This document shows, in pieces, positions 51,976 to 59,975 of a stretch of 64,000 nt of DNA; the stretch's first letter is position 1; each line of letters opens with the position of its first letter. The notes under the pieces were generated by a model, which saw only the letters and a program-made list of their open reading frames with translations, did not search any database and had not been told where the DNA came from. Both the position numbers and the translations under genes were made by a program. This DNA is from DASXHY01 sp036272195 (GTDB lineage: Bacteria; Verrucomicrobiota; Verrucomicrobiia; Limisphaerales; DASXHY01). The stretch lies in NCBI GenBank assembly GCA_036272195.1, contig DATAZE010000043.1, positions 160,419 to 224,418 on the forward strand, given 5' to 3'.

Positions 51976-52898
51976 TGATCGCCAGCAACCTCAAAACTAA
52001 TTCGGCCGAAATCGTCGCCACGTTGCGCGACGTGACGGTGACGTACGACGGTTACCAGACGCGCGCGCTGGTTCACGTCAATCTCGATGTCCGGAGCGGG
52101 GAAGTAGTGGGGGTGCTTGGGACCAAAGGCGCAGGCAAATCCACGATGCTGAAAATTCTCGCGGGACGGTTGCGGCCAACGGAAGGCGCGGCCAAGGTGT
52201 TTGGCCGTTCTCCGCGCCGCGGTTCCGCAAAAGCGCGGGTGGGTTTTCTGCCGGGAAAAATCGACGCAAATCGTCCGCGCGGATTTTTTGGACGTCTTTT
52301 TGGTGGAAAGAATGAACTGTTGTCCGCCGGGCGCGGCATCACACGTTTGGCGCAGGCGATGGTAGGAAACCGCGATCTGCTGGTCCTGGACGACCCGTTC
52401 GAGGGCTTGGAACCAACGGAAATATCCGAGGCCAAGACGTTAATCCGGGACATGATTGCGCGGGGAAAAACGGTGGTTCTCAGCAGTGAGTCGCTGGTGG
52501 ATATCAAGGAATTGTGTCAGCGGTTCGTGATCGTTCATGAGGGAAAAGTCCAGGCGACGGGAACGCTCGCGGAATTGCTGGCAGCCGGCGGCGCGATCCG
52601 TTTTTTACCGGCGGTGTTGCCGCGCGAAATCGTGGAGCGGGTTTTGAACGTTCTGCGGGAGGAAGTTATTGGTAAATCGATCCCGGTGCAAACGACTGCT
52701 CCCGCAGTGGTGGCGAATTCCTCGAGCGTGCCGCCAATGGTTCCGAAAAAAGGTGCCACCGCCGTTCCCTACGCCGACCAATTACTTAACCCGCTGACGA
52801 AACCGGTTGAGGGAGCGCAACCCGCTCCAGCCGCTCCGCAGACAGCGGACCCGATCGATCATGGGAAGCTGGAGCAATTGACGAAATCCAAGCCGTAG
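51975..52898 (+). CDS. Degenerate ABC ATPase-like protein
   Basis: 307 residues. An ABC fold: TLRDVTVTYDGYQTRALVHVNLDVRSGEVVGVLGTKGAGKSTMLKILAGRLRPTEG, with intact Walker A (residues 49-56, GTKGAGKS) and D139 of Walker B in LLVLDDP. The catalytic Glu is Asp140, the signature reads LSAGR (116-120) rather than LSGGQ, the Q-loop region is GFLPGKID, and the H-switch His is Glu172 (VVLSSESL). It may bind ATP but hydrolyse it poorly. The tail (about 225-307) is Pro/Ala/Val-rich. A 47-residue membrane protein is encoded immediately upstream and the atp operon follows downstream. Confidence 0.75.
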   Translation: MIASNLKTNSAEIVATLRDVTVTYDGYQTRALVHVNLDVRSGEVVGVLGTKGAGKSTMLKILAGRLRPTEGAAKVFGRSPRRGSAKARVGFLPGKIDANRPRGFFGRLFGGKNELLSAGRGITRLAQAMVGNRDLLVLDDPFEGLEPTEISEAKTLIRDMIARGKTVVLSSESLVDIKELCQRFVIVHEGKVQATGTLAELLAAGGAIRFLPAVLPREIVERVLNVLREEVIGKSIPVQTTAPAVVANSSSVPPMVPKKGATAVPYADQLLNPLTKPVEGAQPAPAAPQTADPIDHGKLEQLTKSKP

Positions 52899-52921
52899 CA
52901 GGCGCAGGGCGTCTCGCCTGC
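52898..52921. repeat. GCAGGCG hairpin repeat
   Basis: Arms GCAGGCG and CGCCTGC separated by ten bases, starting at the last base of the degenerate ABC gene. Related to the GGCGAGACGCC/GCCCGTG repeat family. Confidence 0.5.
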
Positions 52922-52990
52922 GGCCCTTCCTCAGGGATTGGCCGGGGTCACCCAATGCATAGAAAGCCAGCCAGTGTTTGCTCAGTTTTT

Positions 52991-53010
52991 CCCCTAAACC
53001 GGGGGTTTTT
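52991..53010 (+). terminator. Possible weak terminator before the atp operon
   Basis: CCCC-TAAACC-GGGG followed by GTTTTT. The stem is only four base pairs, so this is weak. It would separate the degenerate ABC gene from the atp genes. Confidence 0.35.
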
Positions 53011-53063
53011 GAGGTATTAGCCGCGATTTTGCAGTTAGATCAAAAAATCCAAAAAAACTGCTT

Positions 53064-53077
53064 GTGAAATTTTTCAC
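53064..53077. promoter_or_regulatory. Palindrome and possible promoter upstream of atpB
   Basis: GTGAAA-TT-TTTCAC is a perfect palindrome 86 bases before the atpB ATG. A possible -35 TTGTGA (53062-53067) and -10 CAATTT (53085-53090) are 17 bases apart. A second TTTCTCACG follows. It may be an operator of the atp operon. Confidence 0.4.
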
Positions 53078-53163
53078 GATGGGGCAATTTCTCACGCGCT
53101 CCGGGTAAAATCGGTTTGAACGACAAAGGGATTCGTGTCCCTTGGCACGGAGTTTTTGCGATA

Positions 53164-54066
53164 ATGCAACGTTTTCGAGCCATTTTATTGTGTCTGATTT
53201 TGACGGGTTTGCCGGTCGCGGGGTTCTGTGCCGAGCCTGCGGCTCTGGTGGCGCAAGCCGAAGAGGGTCTTCCCGCCCATGCGGTTGAGATTGGTCACGT
53301 CGGTTCCTTTCACGTCACGAATTCCATGGTAGTGACGTGGATTGTGGCGCTGGGATTGATTATTTTCGCGCAGATCGCGACGCGAAATATGAAGGAAATT
53401 CCGAGCGGCGCGCAGAATTTTTGGGAATGGATGGTGGAGAGCCTTTATAACTTCCTGGAAGGCATCATTGGTCACGATCTGGTGAAAAAGACGTTTTGGT
53501 TTTTTGCTTCGATTTTCATATTCATCATCTTTTGTAACTGGGTGGGATTGATTCCGGGCATCGGCACGATTGGCTGGGGCGTCAAGGATGAGGCGGGCCA
53601 TTTTCACCTGATGGAGCCGTTTTTCCGCGGAGGCAATGCGGATTTGAACATGACCCTGGCGATGGCCCTGGTCTTTTTTGCGTGCTGGGGTGTCTGGGCG
53701 CTCCAGATGAATGGCCCCATCGGATTCCTCAAACATTTGTTTGCTCCCAAAGGCGAGACGACCGGCTTGTTGAAGGTGCTGATGATTATTGTGTTTTTTG
53801 CAGTGGGCTGGCTGGAAATTCTTTCGATTTTGTTCCGGCCGGTTTCGCTCAGTTTTCGTCTTTACGGCAATATTTTCGCGGGTGAGAACATGCTGGAAGC
53901 CATGAGCCGGCTGGTGCCGGGTTTTGGCTGGCTGCTGCCGGTTCCGTTTTACTTCATGGAATTGCTGGTGGGATTTGTGCAGGCGCTGGTGTTCATGCTC
54001 CTGACGGCGGTGTTCACAATGTTGATCGCACCGCACGACGAGTCGCACGAGAAAGCGCATCATTAA
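53164..54066 (+). CDS. atpB: ATP synthase F0 subunit a
   Basis: About 300 residues with a cleavable-looking N-terminal hydrophobic segment, then five or six spans. The essential Arg is in SLSFRLYGNIFAGENMLEAM; the last span is FYFMELLVGFVQALVFMLLTAVFTMLI. It forms the proton half-channels beside the c-ring. First gene of atpB-E-F-H-A-(ORF6N)-G-D-C; no atpI is seen upstream. A TTG 16 codons earlier is a poorer start than the ATG at 53164. Confidence 0.93.
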   Translation: MQRFRAILLCLILTGLPVAGFCAEPAALVAQAEEGLPAHAVEIGHVGSFHVTNSMVVTWIVALGLIIFAQIATRNMKEIPSGAQNFWEWMVESLYNFLEGIIGHDLVKKTFWFFASIFIFIIFCNWVGLIPGIGTIGWGVKDEAGHFHLMEPFFRGGNADLNMTLAMALVFFACWGVWALQMNGPIGFLKHLFAPKGETTGLLKVLMIIVFFAVGWLEILSILFRPVSLSFRLYGNIFAGENMLEAMSRLVPGFGWLLPVPFYFMELLVGFVQALVFMLLTAVFTMLIAPHDESHEKAHH

Positions 54067-54136
54067 TTTAACAATTTCGGCGGTCTGACCGTGTTCAATC
54101 GCGGGGGCTGCCGAGAGAGAAAGAAAGGATAGTATT

Positions 54137-54358
54137 ATGTTTACGCCTATGTTGGCGGAAGTGACTGGAAATCTGCACGTCGGTCTGGCGGCGCTCGGCG
54201 CAGCCCTCGGCGTGGGTTTCATTGGAATGAAGGCTTCGGAAGCGGTGGGACGTAATCCCGGCGCGGCCACGCCCATTCTGGTGCAGGCCATTTTGGCAAT
54301 CGCATTTGCGGAAGCCATTGTGTTCTACGCCATCTTCCTCGTGAAGAACACTCCGTAA
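54137..54358 (+). CDS. atpE: ATP synthase F0 subunit c
   Basis: 73 residues, two spans (VGLAALGAALGVGFIGMKASEAVG and TPILVQAILAIAFAEAIVFYAIFLV). The ion-binding carboxylate is Glu59 in AFAEAIVF. The Gln and Ser/Thr ligands of sodium-dependent c subunits are absent, so proton coupling is likely. The polar loop RNPGA is present. Confidence 0.95.
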   Translation: MFTPMLAEVTGNLHVGLAALGAALGVGFIGMKASEAVGRNPGAATPILVQAILAIAFAEAIVFYAIFLVKNTP

Positions 54359-54409
54359 TCGTGTTTGGGCGCGGAGTAATCCTCCGCGCCCGACCTTTCC
54401 AGAATTTTT

Positions 54410-54958
54410 ATGAATCAAATGGTTCTATTTGGCGGTATTGGCGGCGATTTGGTGGAGATAGGCAAGAACACCGCGCGGACGTTCGGTGTGGACGGGCCGC
54501 ATCTCGTTTCGCAGATCATCAGCTTCTGCATTGTTGCGGTGCTGCTTTACTTTTTCGCTTACAAGCGCGTGTTGACGATTCTGGAGGAACGTCGCAAGCG
54601 CATCGCGGAAGGTTTGGCCAATGCTGAAAAGAGCAAGGTTGAGTTGCAACGGACTGAGGCGAATCGGCTCGAGGTTTTGAACCAGGCGAATGTGCAGGCG
54701 AACAAGCTAATTGAAGAAGCGCGCGGCGCCGCCGCCCGTGTGCGTGAAGAGGAAACGCAGAAGGCGATTGCCGCCGCCGAACAAATTATCACCAAAGCCC
54801 GTGAAGCCGCGGCTGCGGATCATGCGCGCATGCTGACCGAACTCAAACGCGAAGTGGGCCGGTTGGTTGTGCAGACCACGGCGACAGTCACCGGCAAGAT
54901 TTTGACGCCGGAAGATCAAAAGCGATTGGCGGATGAGGCGGCAAAACAAATTGCGTAA
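54410..54958 (+). CDS. atpF: ATP synthase F0 subunit b
   Basis: 182 residues. One N-terminal span (LVSQIISFCIVAVLLYFFAYKRV) and a long Glu/Lys/Ala-rich coiled coil (TILEERRKRIAEGLANAEKSKVELQRTEANRLEVLNQANVQANKLIEEARGAAARV). It is the peripheral stalk joining a to delta/alpha. Starts 51 bases after atpE. Confidence 0.92.
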   Translation: MNQMVLFGGIGGDLVEIGKNTARTFGVDGPHLVSQIISFCIVAVLLYFFAYKRVLTILEERRKRIAEGLANAEKSKVELQRTEANRLEVLNQANVQANKLIEEARGAAARVREEETQKAIAAAEQIITKAREAAAADHARMLTELKREVGRLVVQTTATVTGKILTPEDQKRLADEAAKQIA

Positions 54959-54983
54959 GTTCGGAATTTGAATTTTGAGTCGA

Positions 54984-55376
54984 ATGAAAATTTCCAAACA
55001 AGCCAGGCGTGAAGCGAAGGAATTGTTCCGCGCTTCCGTGGTAAACGGCGTGCTGGATGAAAATCGTGTCCGACAGGTGGTCGGCAAAGTGGCCGAATTG
55101 AAGCCGCGCGGTTACATTGGAATCCTGTCGCATTTTCATCGGCTGGTGAAACTGGAAATCGAACGCCGCACTGCCAAGGTGGAAAGCGCAGTGGTGCTCT
55201 CGCCGGAACTGCAAGCCGACGTGAAAAGCAAGCTGTCGAAGATTTACGGCCAGGGTTTGAATATTTCGTTCGCGCAAAACCCGGCTTTGCTGGGCGGCCT
55301 GCGGATTAAAGTGGGCAGCGACGTTTACGACGGCAGCGTGCAGGCGCGGTTGGAAAATTTGGTGGAAAGTTTTTAA
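54984..55376 (+). CDS. atpH: ATP synthase F1 subunit delta (short)
   Basis: About 130 residues, whereas the family is usually near 180. The C-terminal half is recognisable (RTAKVESAVVLSPELQADVKSKLSKIYGQGLNISFAQNPALLGGLRIKVGSDVYDGSVQARLENLVESF). The N-terminal six-helix domain is shortened by about 45 residues. Position between atpF and atpA fixes the identity. A TTG three codons upstream is also open. Confidence 0.88.
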   Translation: MKISKQARREAKELFRASVVNGVLDENRVRQVVGKVAELKPRGYIGILSHFHRLVKLEIERRTAKVESAVVLSPELQADVKSKLSKIYGQGLNISFAQNPALLGGLRIKVGSDVYDGSVQARLENLVESF

Positions 55377-55418
55377 AGAATTGCGGCGCTCTGGCGAGAC
55401 GCCGTGACGAGAAAATTT

Positions 55419-56951
55419 ATGAGCAACTTATTGCAAGAAATTGAAGCGCAAATCGCGGGAGTCAAGACGACCACCGCCAAGCAGAACGTCGGTGTCGTCC
55501 GCGAAATCTCCGACGGCGTGGCCAAGATCGAAGGCCTGACCGACGCGATGCTCAACGAGATGCTCGACTTCGGCAACGGAGTCGTGGGCCTCGCGCTGAA
55601 CCTGGAAGAGACCGAAGTCGGCGCCATCATTCTGGGCGACTACCTCCAGGTGCACGAAGGCTCCGAGGTCAAGACCACTGGCAAATTGCTCTCGGTGCCA
55701 GTCGGCAAGGGATTGCTTGGCCGCGTGGTGGATTCACTGGGACGCCCGGTGGACGGCAAAGGCGCGATCAAGGAAACTGCTTTTTATCCCGTTGAAAAAA
55801 TTGCGCCCGGCATCGTGAAGCGCAAATCTGTCAGCCAGCCGGTGCAGACCGGCATTATGGCCATTGACGCGATGATCCCGATTGGCCGTGGACAGCGCGA
55901 ATTGATCATCGGCGACCGTTCGACCGGCAAAACGACCATCGGCGTGGACGCGATGATCAACCAATCGCGCATCAACAAGGTTGGCCGTGCTTCGGGCGAC
56001 AAGGATTTCCGTCCGGTTTACAACATTTACGTGGCCATCGGCCAGAAGCAATCGAACATTGCCCGCGTCATTGCGGAACTCGAGAAGGCCAACGCGTTGG
56101 AGGACACGATTGTGGTGACGGCGTCCGCGTCCGATTCCGCCGCGAATCAATATCTCGCGCCGTTCGCCGGCGCGGCGATGGGCGAATGGTTCATGGATAA
56201 CGGCATGGATGCGCTGATTATTTATGATGATTTGTCCAAGCAAGCCGTGGCGTATCGCCAGGTGTCGCTGGTGTTGAAGCGTCCATCAGGCCGCGAAGCG
56301 TATCCGGGAGACGTGTTCTATTTGCACAGCCGTCTGCTGGAACGCAGCGCGCGCGTTTCCGAGAAATACGGAAATGGTTCGCTCACGGCGTTGCCGATTA
56401 TTGAAACGCAGGCAGGCGACGTCTCGGCTTACATTCCCACGAACGTGATTTCGATTACGGACGGCCAGATTTATCTCGAAACCGATTTGTTCTATCAAGG
56501 CGTGCGTCCGGCCGTGTCGGTCGGTCTCTCCGTCAGCCGCGTGGGTTCGGCGGCGCAGATCAAAGCCATGAAACAAGTGGCCGGCCGTATCAAGGGCGAT
56601 TTGGCGCAGTACCGCGAGTTGGCGGCGTTCGCGCAATTCGGTTCCGACCTCGATGCCAAGACGCAGGGGATTCTCGAACGCGGCAAACGCGTGGTGGAAG
56701 TTTTCAAGCAGCCTCAGTTCAACCCGATCGCGGTCGAAGTCCAGGCGGCGACGTTGTGGGCGGTGCAGAATAATTTCTTCGATGATGTTCCCGTCGAGAA
56801 GGTCAAAGATTTTCAGACGAAGCTGACGGACTTCCTGAACACGCGCAAAGCTGAGGTGTTGACGAAAGTTCGCACTGAAAAAGCGATCAACGAAGCCCTG
56901 GCGGGTGAACTGAAGGCCGCGGTCAGCGAGTTCAAACAGACTTATCGTTAA
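55419..56951 (+). CDS. atpA: ATP synthase F1 subunit alpha
   Basis: 510 residues. Regulatory nucleotide-binding subunit: GDRSTGKTTIGVDAM (Walker A), ALIIYDDLSKQAVAYRQVSLVLKRPSGREAYPGDVFYLHSRLLERSA (signature and Walker B). Starts MSNLLQEIEAQIAGVK at 55419; the GTG five codons earlier is discounted. A short repeat (GGCGAGACGCC, about 55391) lies just upstream. Confidence 0.97.
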   Translation: MSNLLQEIEAQIAGVKTTTAKQNVGVVREISDGVAKIEGLTDAMLNEMLDFGNGVVGLALNLEETEVGAIILGDYLQVHEGSEVKTTGKLLSVPVGKGLLGRVVDSLGRPVDGKGAIKETAFYPVEKIAPGIVKRKSVSQPVQTGIMAIDAMIPIGRGQRELIIGDRSTGKTTIGVDAMINQSRINKVGRASGDKDFRPVYNIYVAIGQKQSNIARVIAELEKANALEDTIVVTASASDSAANQYLAPFAGAAMGEWFMDNGMDALIIYDDLSKQAVAYRQVSLVLKRPSGREAYPGDVFYLHSRLLERSARVSEKYGNGSLTALPIIETQAGDVSAYIPTNVISITDGQIYLETDLFYQGVRPAVSVGLSVSRVGSAAQIKAMKQVAGRIKGDLAQYRELAAFAQFGSDLDAKTQGILERGKRVVEVFKQPQFNPIAVEVQAATLWAVQNNFFDDVPVEKVKDFQTKLTDFLNTRKAEVLTKVRTEKAINEALAGELKAAVSEFKQTYR

Positions 56952-56969
56952 AACGTTTCAGATAGTTTC

Positions 56970-57536
56970 ATGGTCACCAACCAACCAGCAACGGACTCGG
57001 TGCAGCGGATTGAGGAAATGATTTTCCTCATTCGCGGGCAGCGTGTCATGCTGGATTCGGATCTGGCTAAAATTTACGGTGTAACGACGAAACAACTGAA
57101 TCAGCAATTCAAACGCAATCGCAAAAGGTTTCCGGACGACTTTGCGTTCATTCTTACAAATCAAGAGCTTACGCAAATGAGGTCACAAATTGTGACCTCA
57201 TCCCGCCGTAATTTTCGCCGAGCTCCAATTGCATTCACGGAACATGGGGCCTTAATGTTAGGGAACATTTTGAACAGCAAAACGGCAGTGGAAGCAAGTA
57301 TCCGGGTAGTCCGCGCGTTCGTTTGGATTCGTGAACAATTGACTGCGAACAAGGAACTCGCGCAGAAGTTAAACGAACTGGAAAGTCGCGTGGGCGAACA
57401 TGATGGAGCGATCGCCAATTTATTTGAAGCCATCCGGCAATTATTAATTCCGGTGGAGAAGCCCCAGCGAGAAATCGGCTTTCATATCAGGGAACGTTCA
57501 CCCGTGTATCGGGTGAGGCCGAAAAAAAGATTTTAA
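56970..57536 (+). CDS. ORF6N-domain protein inserted between atpA and atpG
   Basis: 188 residues. A full ORF6N domain (about 10-100): IEEMIFLIRGQRVMLDSDLAKIYGVTTKQLNQQFKRNRKRFPDDFAFILTNQEL...SQIVTSSRRNFRRAPIAFTEHGALMLGNIL. A coiled coil follows (about 115-150, NKELAQKLNELESRVGEHDGAI). ORF6N domains belong to the KilA-N/Bro-type set of phage and virus DNA-binding proteins and are frequent on mobile or defence-linked DNA. It stands between two atp subunit genes, 18 bases from atpA and 3 bases from atpG, on the same strand. Composition is less GC-rich than its neighbours (by eye). Probably acquired, with transcription linked to atp. Confidence 0.85.
   Translation: MVTNQPATDSVQRIEEMIFLIRGQRVMLDSDLAKIYGVTTKQLNQQFKRNRKRFPDDFAFILTNQELTQMRSQIVTSSRRNFRRAPIAFTEHGALMLGNILNSKTAVEASIRVVRAFVWIREQLTANKELAQKLNELESRVGEHDGAIANLFEAIRQLLIPVEKPQREIGFHIRERSPVYRVRPKKRF
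57177..57201. promoter_or_regulatory. Perfect 12-base palindrome within the ORF6N gene
   Basis: ATGAGGTCACAA, one base, TTGTGACCTCAT. It encodes the conserved MRSQIVTSS of ORF6N. Could be an autoregulatory binding site or just codon-driven symmetry. Confidence 0.35.
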
Positions 57537-57539
57537 AAC

Positions 57540-58421
57540 ATGCCCAGCACACGCGACATACGCCGGCGCATCAAGTCGGTTAAAAATACCGCGCAGATCA
57601 CGAAGGCCATGCAAATGGTCGCTTCGTCGAAGATGCGCAAGGCGCAGCTCGCTGCCCTCGCGGGCCGCCCGTATGCATCGCTGATGAATACCATGCTGGC
57701 GCATGTCGTGGGACATGCCGGCGATTTCAGCCATCCCTTGATGGAAAAGCGCGAGGTCAAGAAACGCGCGGTGATCCTGATCAGCACGGACAAGGGCTTG
57801 TGCGGTGCCTTGAATTCCAACCTGACGCGTGAGGCGGCGAAGTTTGACAAGGGCACGACGATTTTCATTTGCGCGGGACGCAAGGGCGCGCAATTTATCG
57901 CGCGCACCAAACGGCAATTGGCGGCGGAGTTCACCTATAAGGATGCGCCGATGTTCGCCGAGGCGCGGGCAATTTCGAAGTTCGCGCAGGAAATGTTCAT
58001 CAAGGGCGAAGTAGACGCGGTGGACATCCTCTTTACTAATTTCATCAGCACCTTGAATCAGAAGCCGGAAGTGATGCCGTTGCTGCCGATTGGCGAGATC
58101 AAGGGCGTGCAAGCGGGTGTGCATGGCCGGGAGACTTCAGTCGCGCTGGAGAAGTCCGAGCTGGAATATATTTTTGAACCAGGGCCGGAAGGCGTGCTGG
58201 GTTCGTTGCTGCCGCATTACATGAATTTTCAGGTTTACCAAATCCTGCTCGAAGCCAAGGCGTCGGAGCACAGCTCACGCATGGTGGCGATGAAGAACGC
58301 GACCGACAACGCGAAGCAGCTTATCAAAGACCTGACGCTCGAATACAACAAGCTGCGCCAGGCGAATATCACGAAAGAACTTTTGGAAATCACCACCGCC
58401 CAAATGGCATTGGGCAATTAA
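57540..58421 (+). CDS. atpG: ATP synthase F1 subunit gamma
   Basis: 293 residues. N-terminal helix MPSTRDIRRRIKSVKNTAQITKAMQMVASSKMRKAQ, central RVVILISTDKGLCGALNSNLTRE-like core and C-terminal AKASEHSSRMVAMKNATDNAKQLIKDLTLEYNKLRQANITKELLEIT. It is the rotor shaft. It follows the ORF6N gene by only 3 bases, so its ribosome binding site lies within the end of ORF6N (weak purine run GAAAAAAAGA). Confidence 0.96.
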   Translation: MPSTRDIRRRIKSVKNTAQITKAMQMVASSKMRKAQLAALAGRPYASLMNTMLAHVVGHAGDFSHPLMEKREVKKRAVILISTDKGLCGALNSNLTREAAKFDKGTTIFICAGRKGAQFIARTKRQLAAEFTYKDAPMFAEARAISKFAQEMFIKGEVDAVDILFTNFISTLNQKPEVMPLLPIGEIKGVQAGVHGRETSVALEKSELEYIFEPGPEGVLGSLLPHYMNFQVYQILLEAKASEHSSRMVAMKNATDNAKQLIKDLTLEYNKLRQANITKELLEITTAQMALGN

Positions 58422-58425
58422 TCTC

Positions 58426-59886
58426 ATGAATAAAGGTAAAATCGTTCAAATCATCGGCCCGGTCGTGGACATTGAGTTCGCGGATAAACTCCCGGCGATC
58501 TACAATGCGCTCACGATTGAATTCACTCCGCCGGGCGCCTCGGACAAAACCAAGCTGACGCTCGAAGTGCAACAGCACCTCGGTGATAACTGGGTTCGCG
58601 CCGTCGCCATGAGCACCACGGAAGGTCTGAAGCGCGGCCTGGAAGTGACTGATGCCGGCGCGCCAATTTCGATGCCGGTGGGCGATGCCGTGATGGGCCG
58701 GGTGTTTGACGTGACCGGGCAGGCCGTGGATGAGCAGGGCGAAGTGAAGGCCGACAAATATCTTCCGATCCATCGCGCGGCACCGCTGCTCGTCGATCAA
58801 TCCACCAGCCCGCAGATTCTGACCACCGGCATCAAGGTCATCGACCTGATTTGCCCGTTCTTGAAAGGTGGCAAAGTCGGCGCGTTCGGTGGCGCAGGCG
58901 TCGGCAAGACCGTCGTCATCATGGAATTGATCAATAACATCGCGAAGCTGCACGGCGGTGTTTCGATGTTCGCGGGCGTGGGTGAACGCACCCGTGAAGG
59001 CAACGATCTTTACAACGAAATGATCGAAGCCGACGTCATCAAGGTTGAAAAAGACGAAAAAGGCCATCCGAAAAAGGGCGCGAACGGCATGCCGATCGTG
59101 AAGCCGGGATCCCGTATCGGTCTGGTGTACGGCCAGATGAACGAACCACCGGGAGCGCGTTTGCGCGTGGCGCTTTCGGCGCTGGCGGTGACTGAGTATT
59201 TCCGCGACGAAAAAAACCAGGACGTGCTCCTGTTCGTCGATAACATTTTCCGTTTCTCGCAAGCCGGTTCGGAAGTGTCCGCGTTGCTGGGCCGCACGCC
59301 TAGCGCCGTGGGTTATCAACCGACGCTGGCCGCAGAAATGGGTGACTTGCAGGAACGCATCACCTCGACCAAGAAAGGTTCGATCACGAGCTTCCAGGCC
59401 GTTTACGTCCCCGCAGACGATTTGACCGATCCGGCGCCGGCGACCACCTTCGCGCACCTGGACGCGACGATCGTGTTGGAACGTTCCATCGCGGAATTGG
59501 GTATTTATCCCGCCGTGGATCCCTTGGCCTCGAGTTCCCGCGCGCTTTCGGCGGACATCGTGGGCCAGGAACATTATGATGTCGCCCGCGGCGTGCAAAA
59601 AGTGTTGCAACGCTACAAGGATTTGCAGGACATCATCGCGATTCTGGGCATGGACGAATTGTCGCCGGAAGACAAATTGACCGTGTTTCGCGCGCGCAAG
59701 ATTCAACGCTTCCTGAGCCAGCCGTTTACGGTGGCGCAGGTTTTCACCGGCATCGAAGGACAGCAAGTGCCGGTGGCGGAAACGGTCCGCGGCTTCAAAG
59801 AAATTCTCGAGGGCAAGCACGACGACGTGAACGAGGTGAATTTCTACATGAAGGGCGGAATTGATCAAATTAAAGAGAGTAAGTGA
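58426..59886 (+). CDS. atpD: ATP synthase F1 subunit beta
   Basis: 486 residues. Catalytic subunit: GGAGVGKTVVIMELINN (Walker A), VLLFVDNIFRFSQAGSEVSALLGR (Walker B and signature), ALSAD...HYDVARGVQ. An extra loop of about 20-25 residues (EKDEKGHPKKGANGMPIVKPGS) sits between NEMIEADVI and RIGLVYGQMNEPPGARLRV compared with E. coli. Start is 4 bases after atpG. Confidence 0.97.
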   Translation: MNKGKIVQIIGPVVDIEFADKLPAIYNALTIEFTPPGASDKTKLTLEVQQHLGDNWVRAVAMSTTEGLKRGLEVTDAGAPISMPVGDAVMGRVFDVTGQAVDEQGEVKADKYLPIHRAAPLLVDQSTSPQILTTGIKVIDLICPFLKGGKVGAFGGAGVGKTVVIMELINNIAKLHGGVSMFAGVGERTREGNDLYNEMIEADVIKVEKDEKGHPKKGANGMPIVKPGSRIGLVYGQMNEPPGARLRVALSALAVTEYFRDEKNQDVLLFVDNIFRFSQAGSEVSALLGRTPSAVGYQPTLAAEMGDLQERITSTKKGSITSFQAVYVPADDLTDPAPATTFAHLDATIVLERSIAELGIYPAVDPLASSSRALSADIVGQEHYDVARGVQKVLQRYKDLQDIIAILGMDELSPEDKLTVFRARKIQRFLSQPFTVAQVFTGIEGQQVPVAETVRGFKEILEGKHDDVNEVNFYMKGGIDQIKESK

Positions 59887-59891
59887 GTAAT

Positions 59892-59962
59892 TTGTTAAAT
59901 AAGTTAAATGGGTTAAACAGGTCGACGAACGAAAGTCATTTAACCATTTAACGAATCGCTGA
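59892..59962. repeat. Short-period GTTAAAT repeats in atpD-atpC spacer
   Basis: GTTAAATAAGTTAAATGGGTTAAAC on one side and CATTTAACCATTTAACG on the other form an imperfect inverted pair. It lies between two essential genes of one operon. A frame through it on the minus strand gives LTHLTYLTN-type low-complexity product. Confidence 0.5.
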
Positions 59963-59975
59963 TTCAACCGACCAA

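Noticed and set aside
53116..53163. TTG start 16 codons upstream for atpB
   Set aside because: It would put polar residues ahead of a good signal-like segment; the ATG at 53164 fits better.
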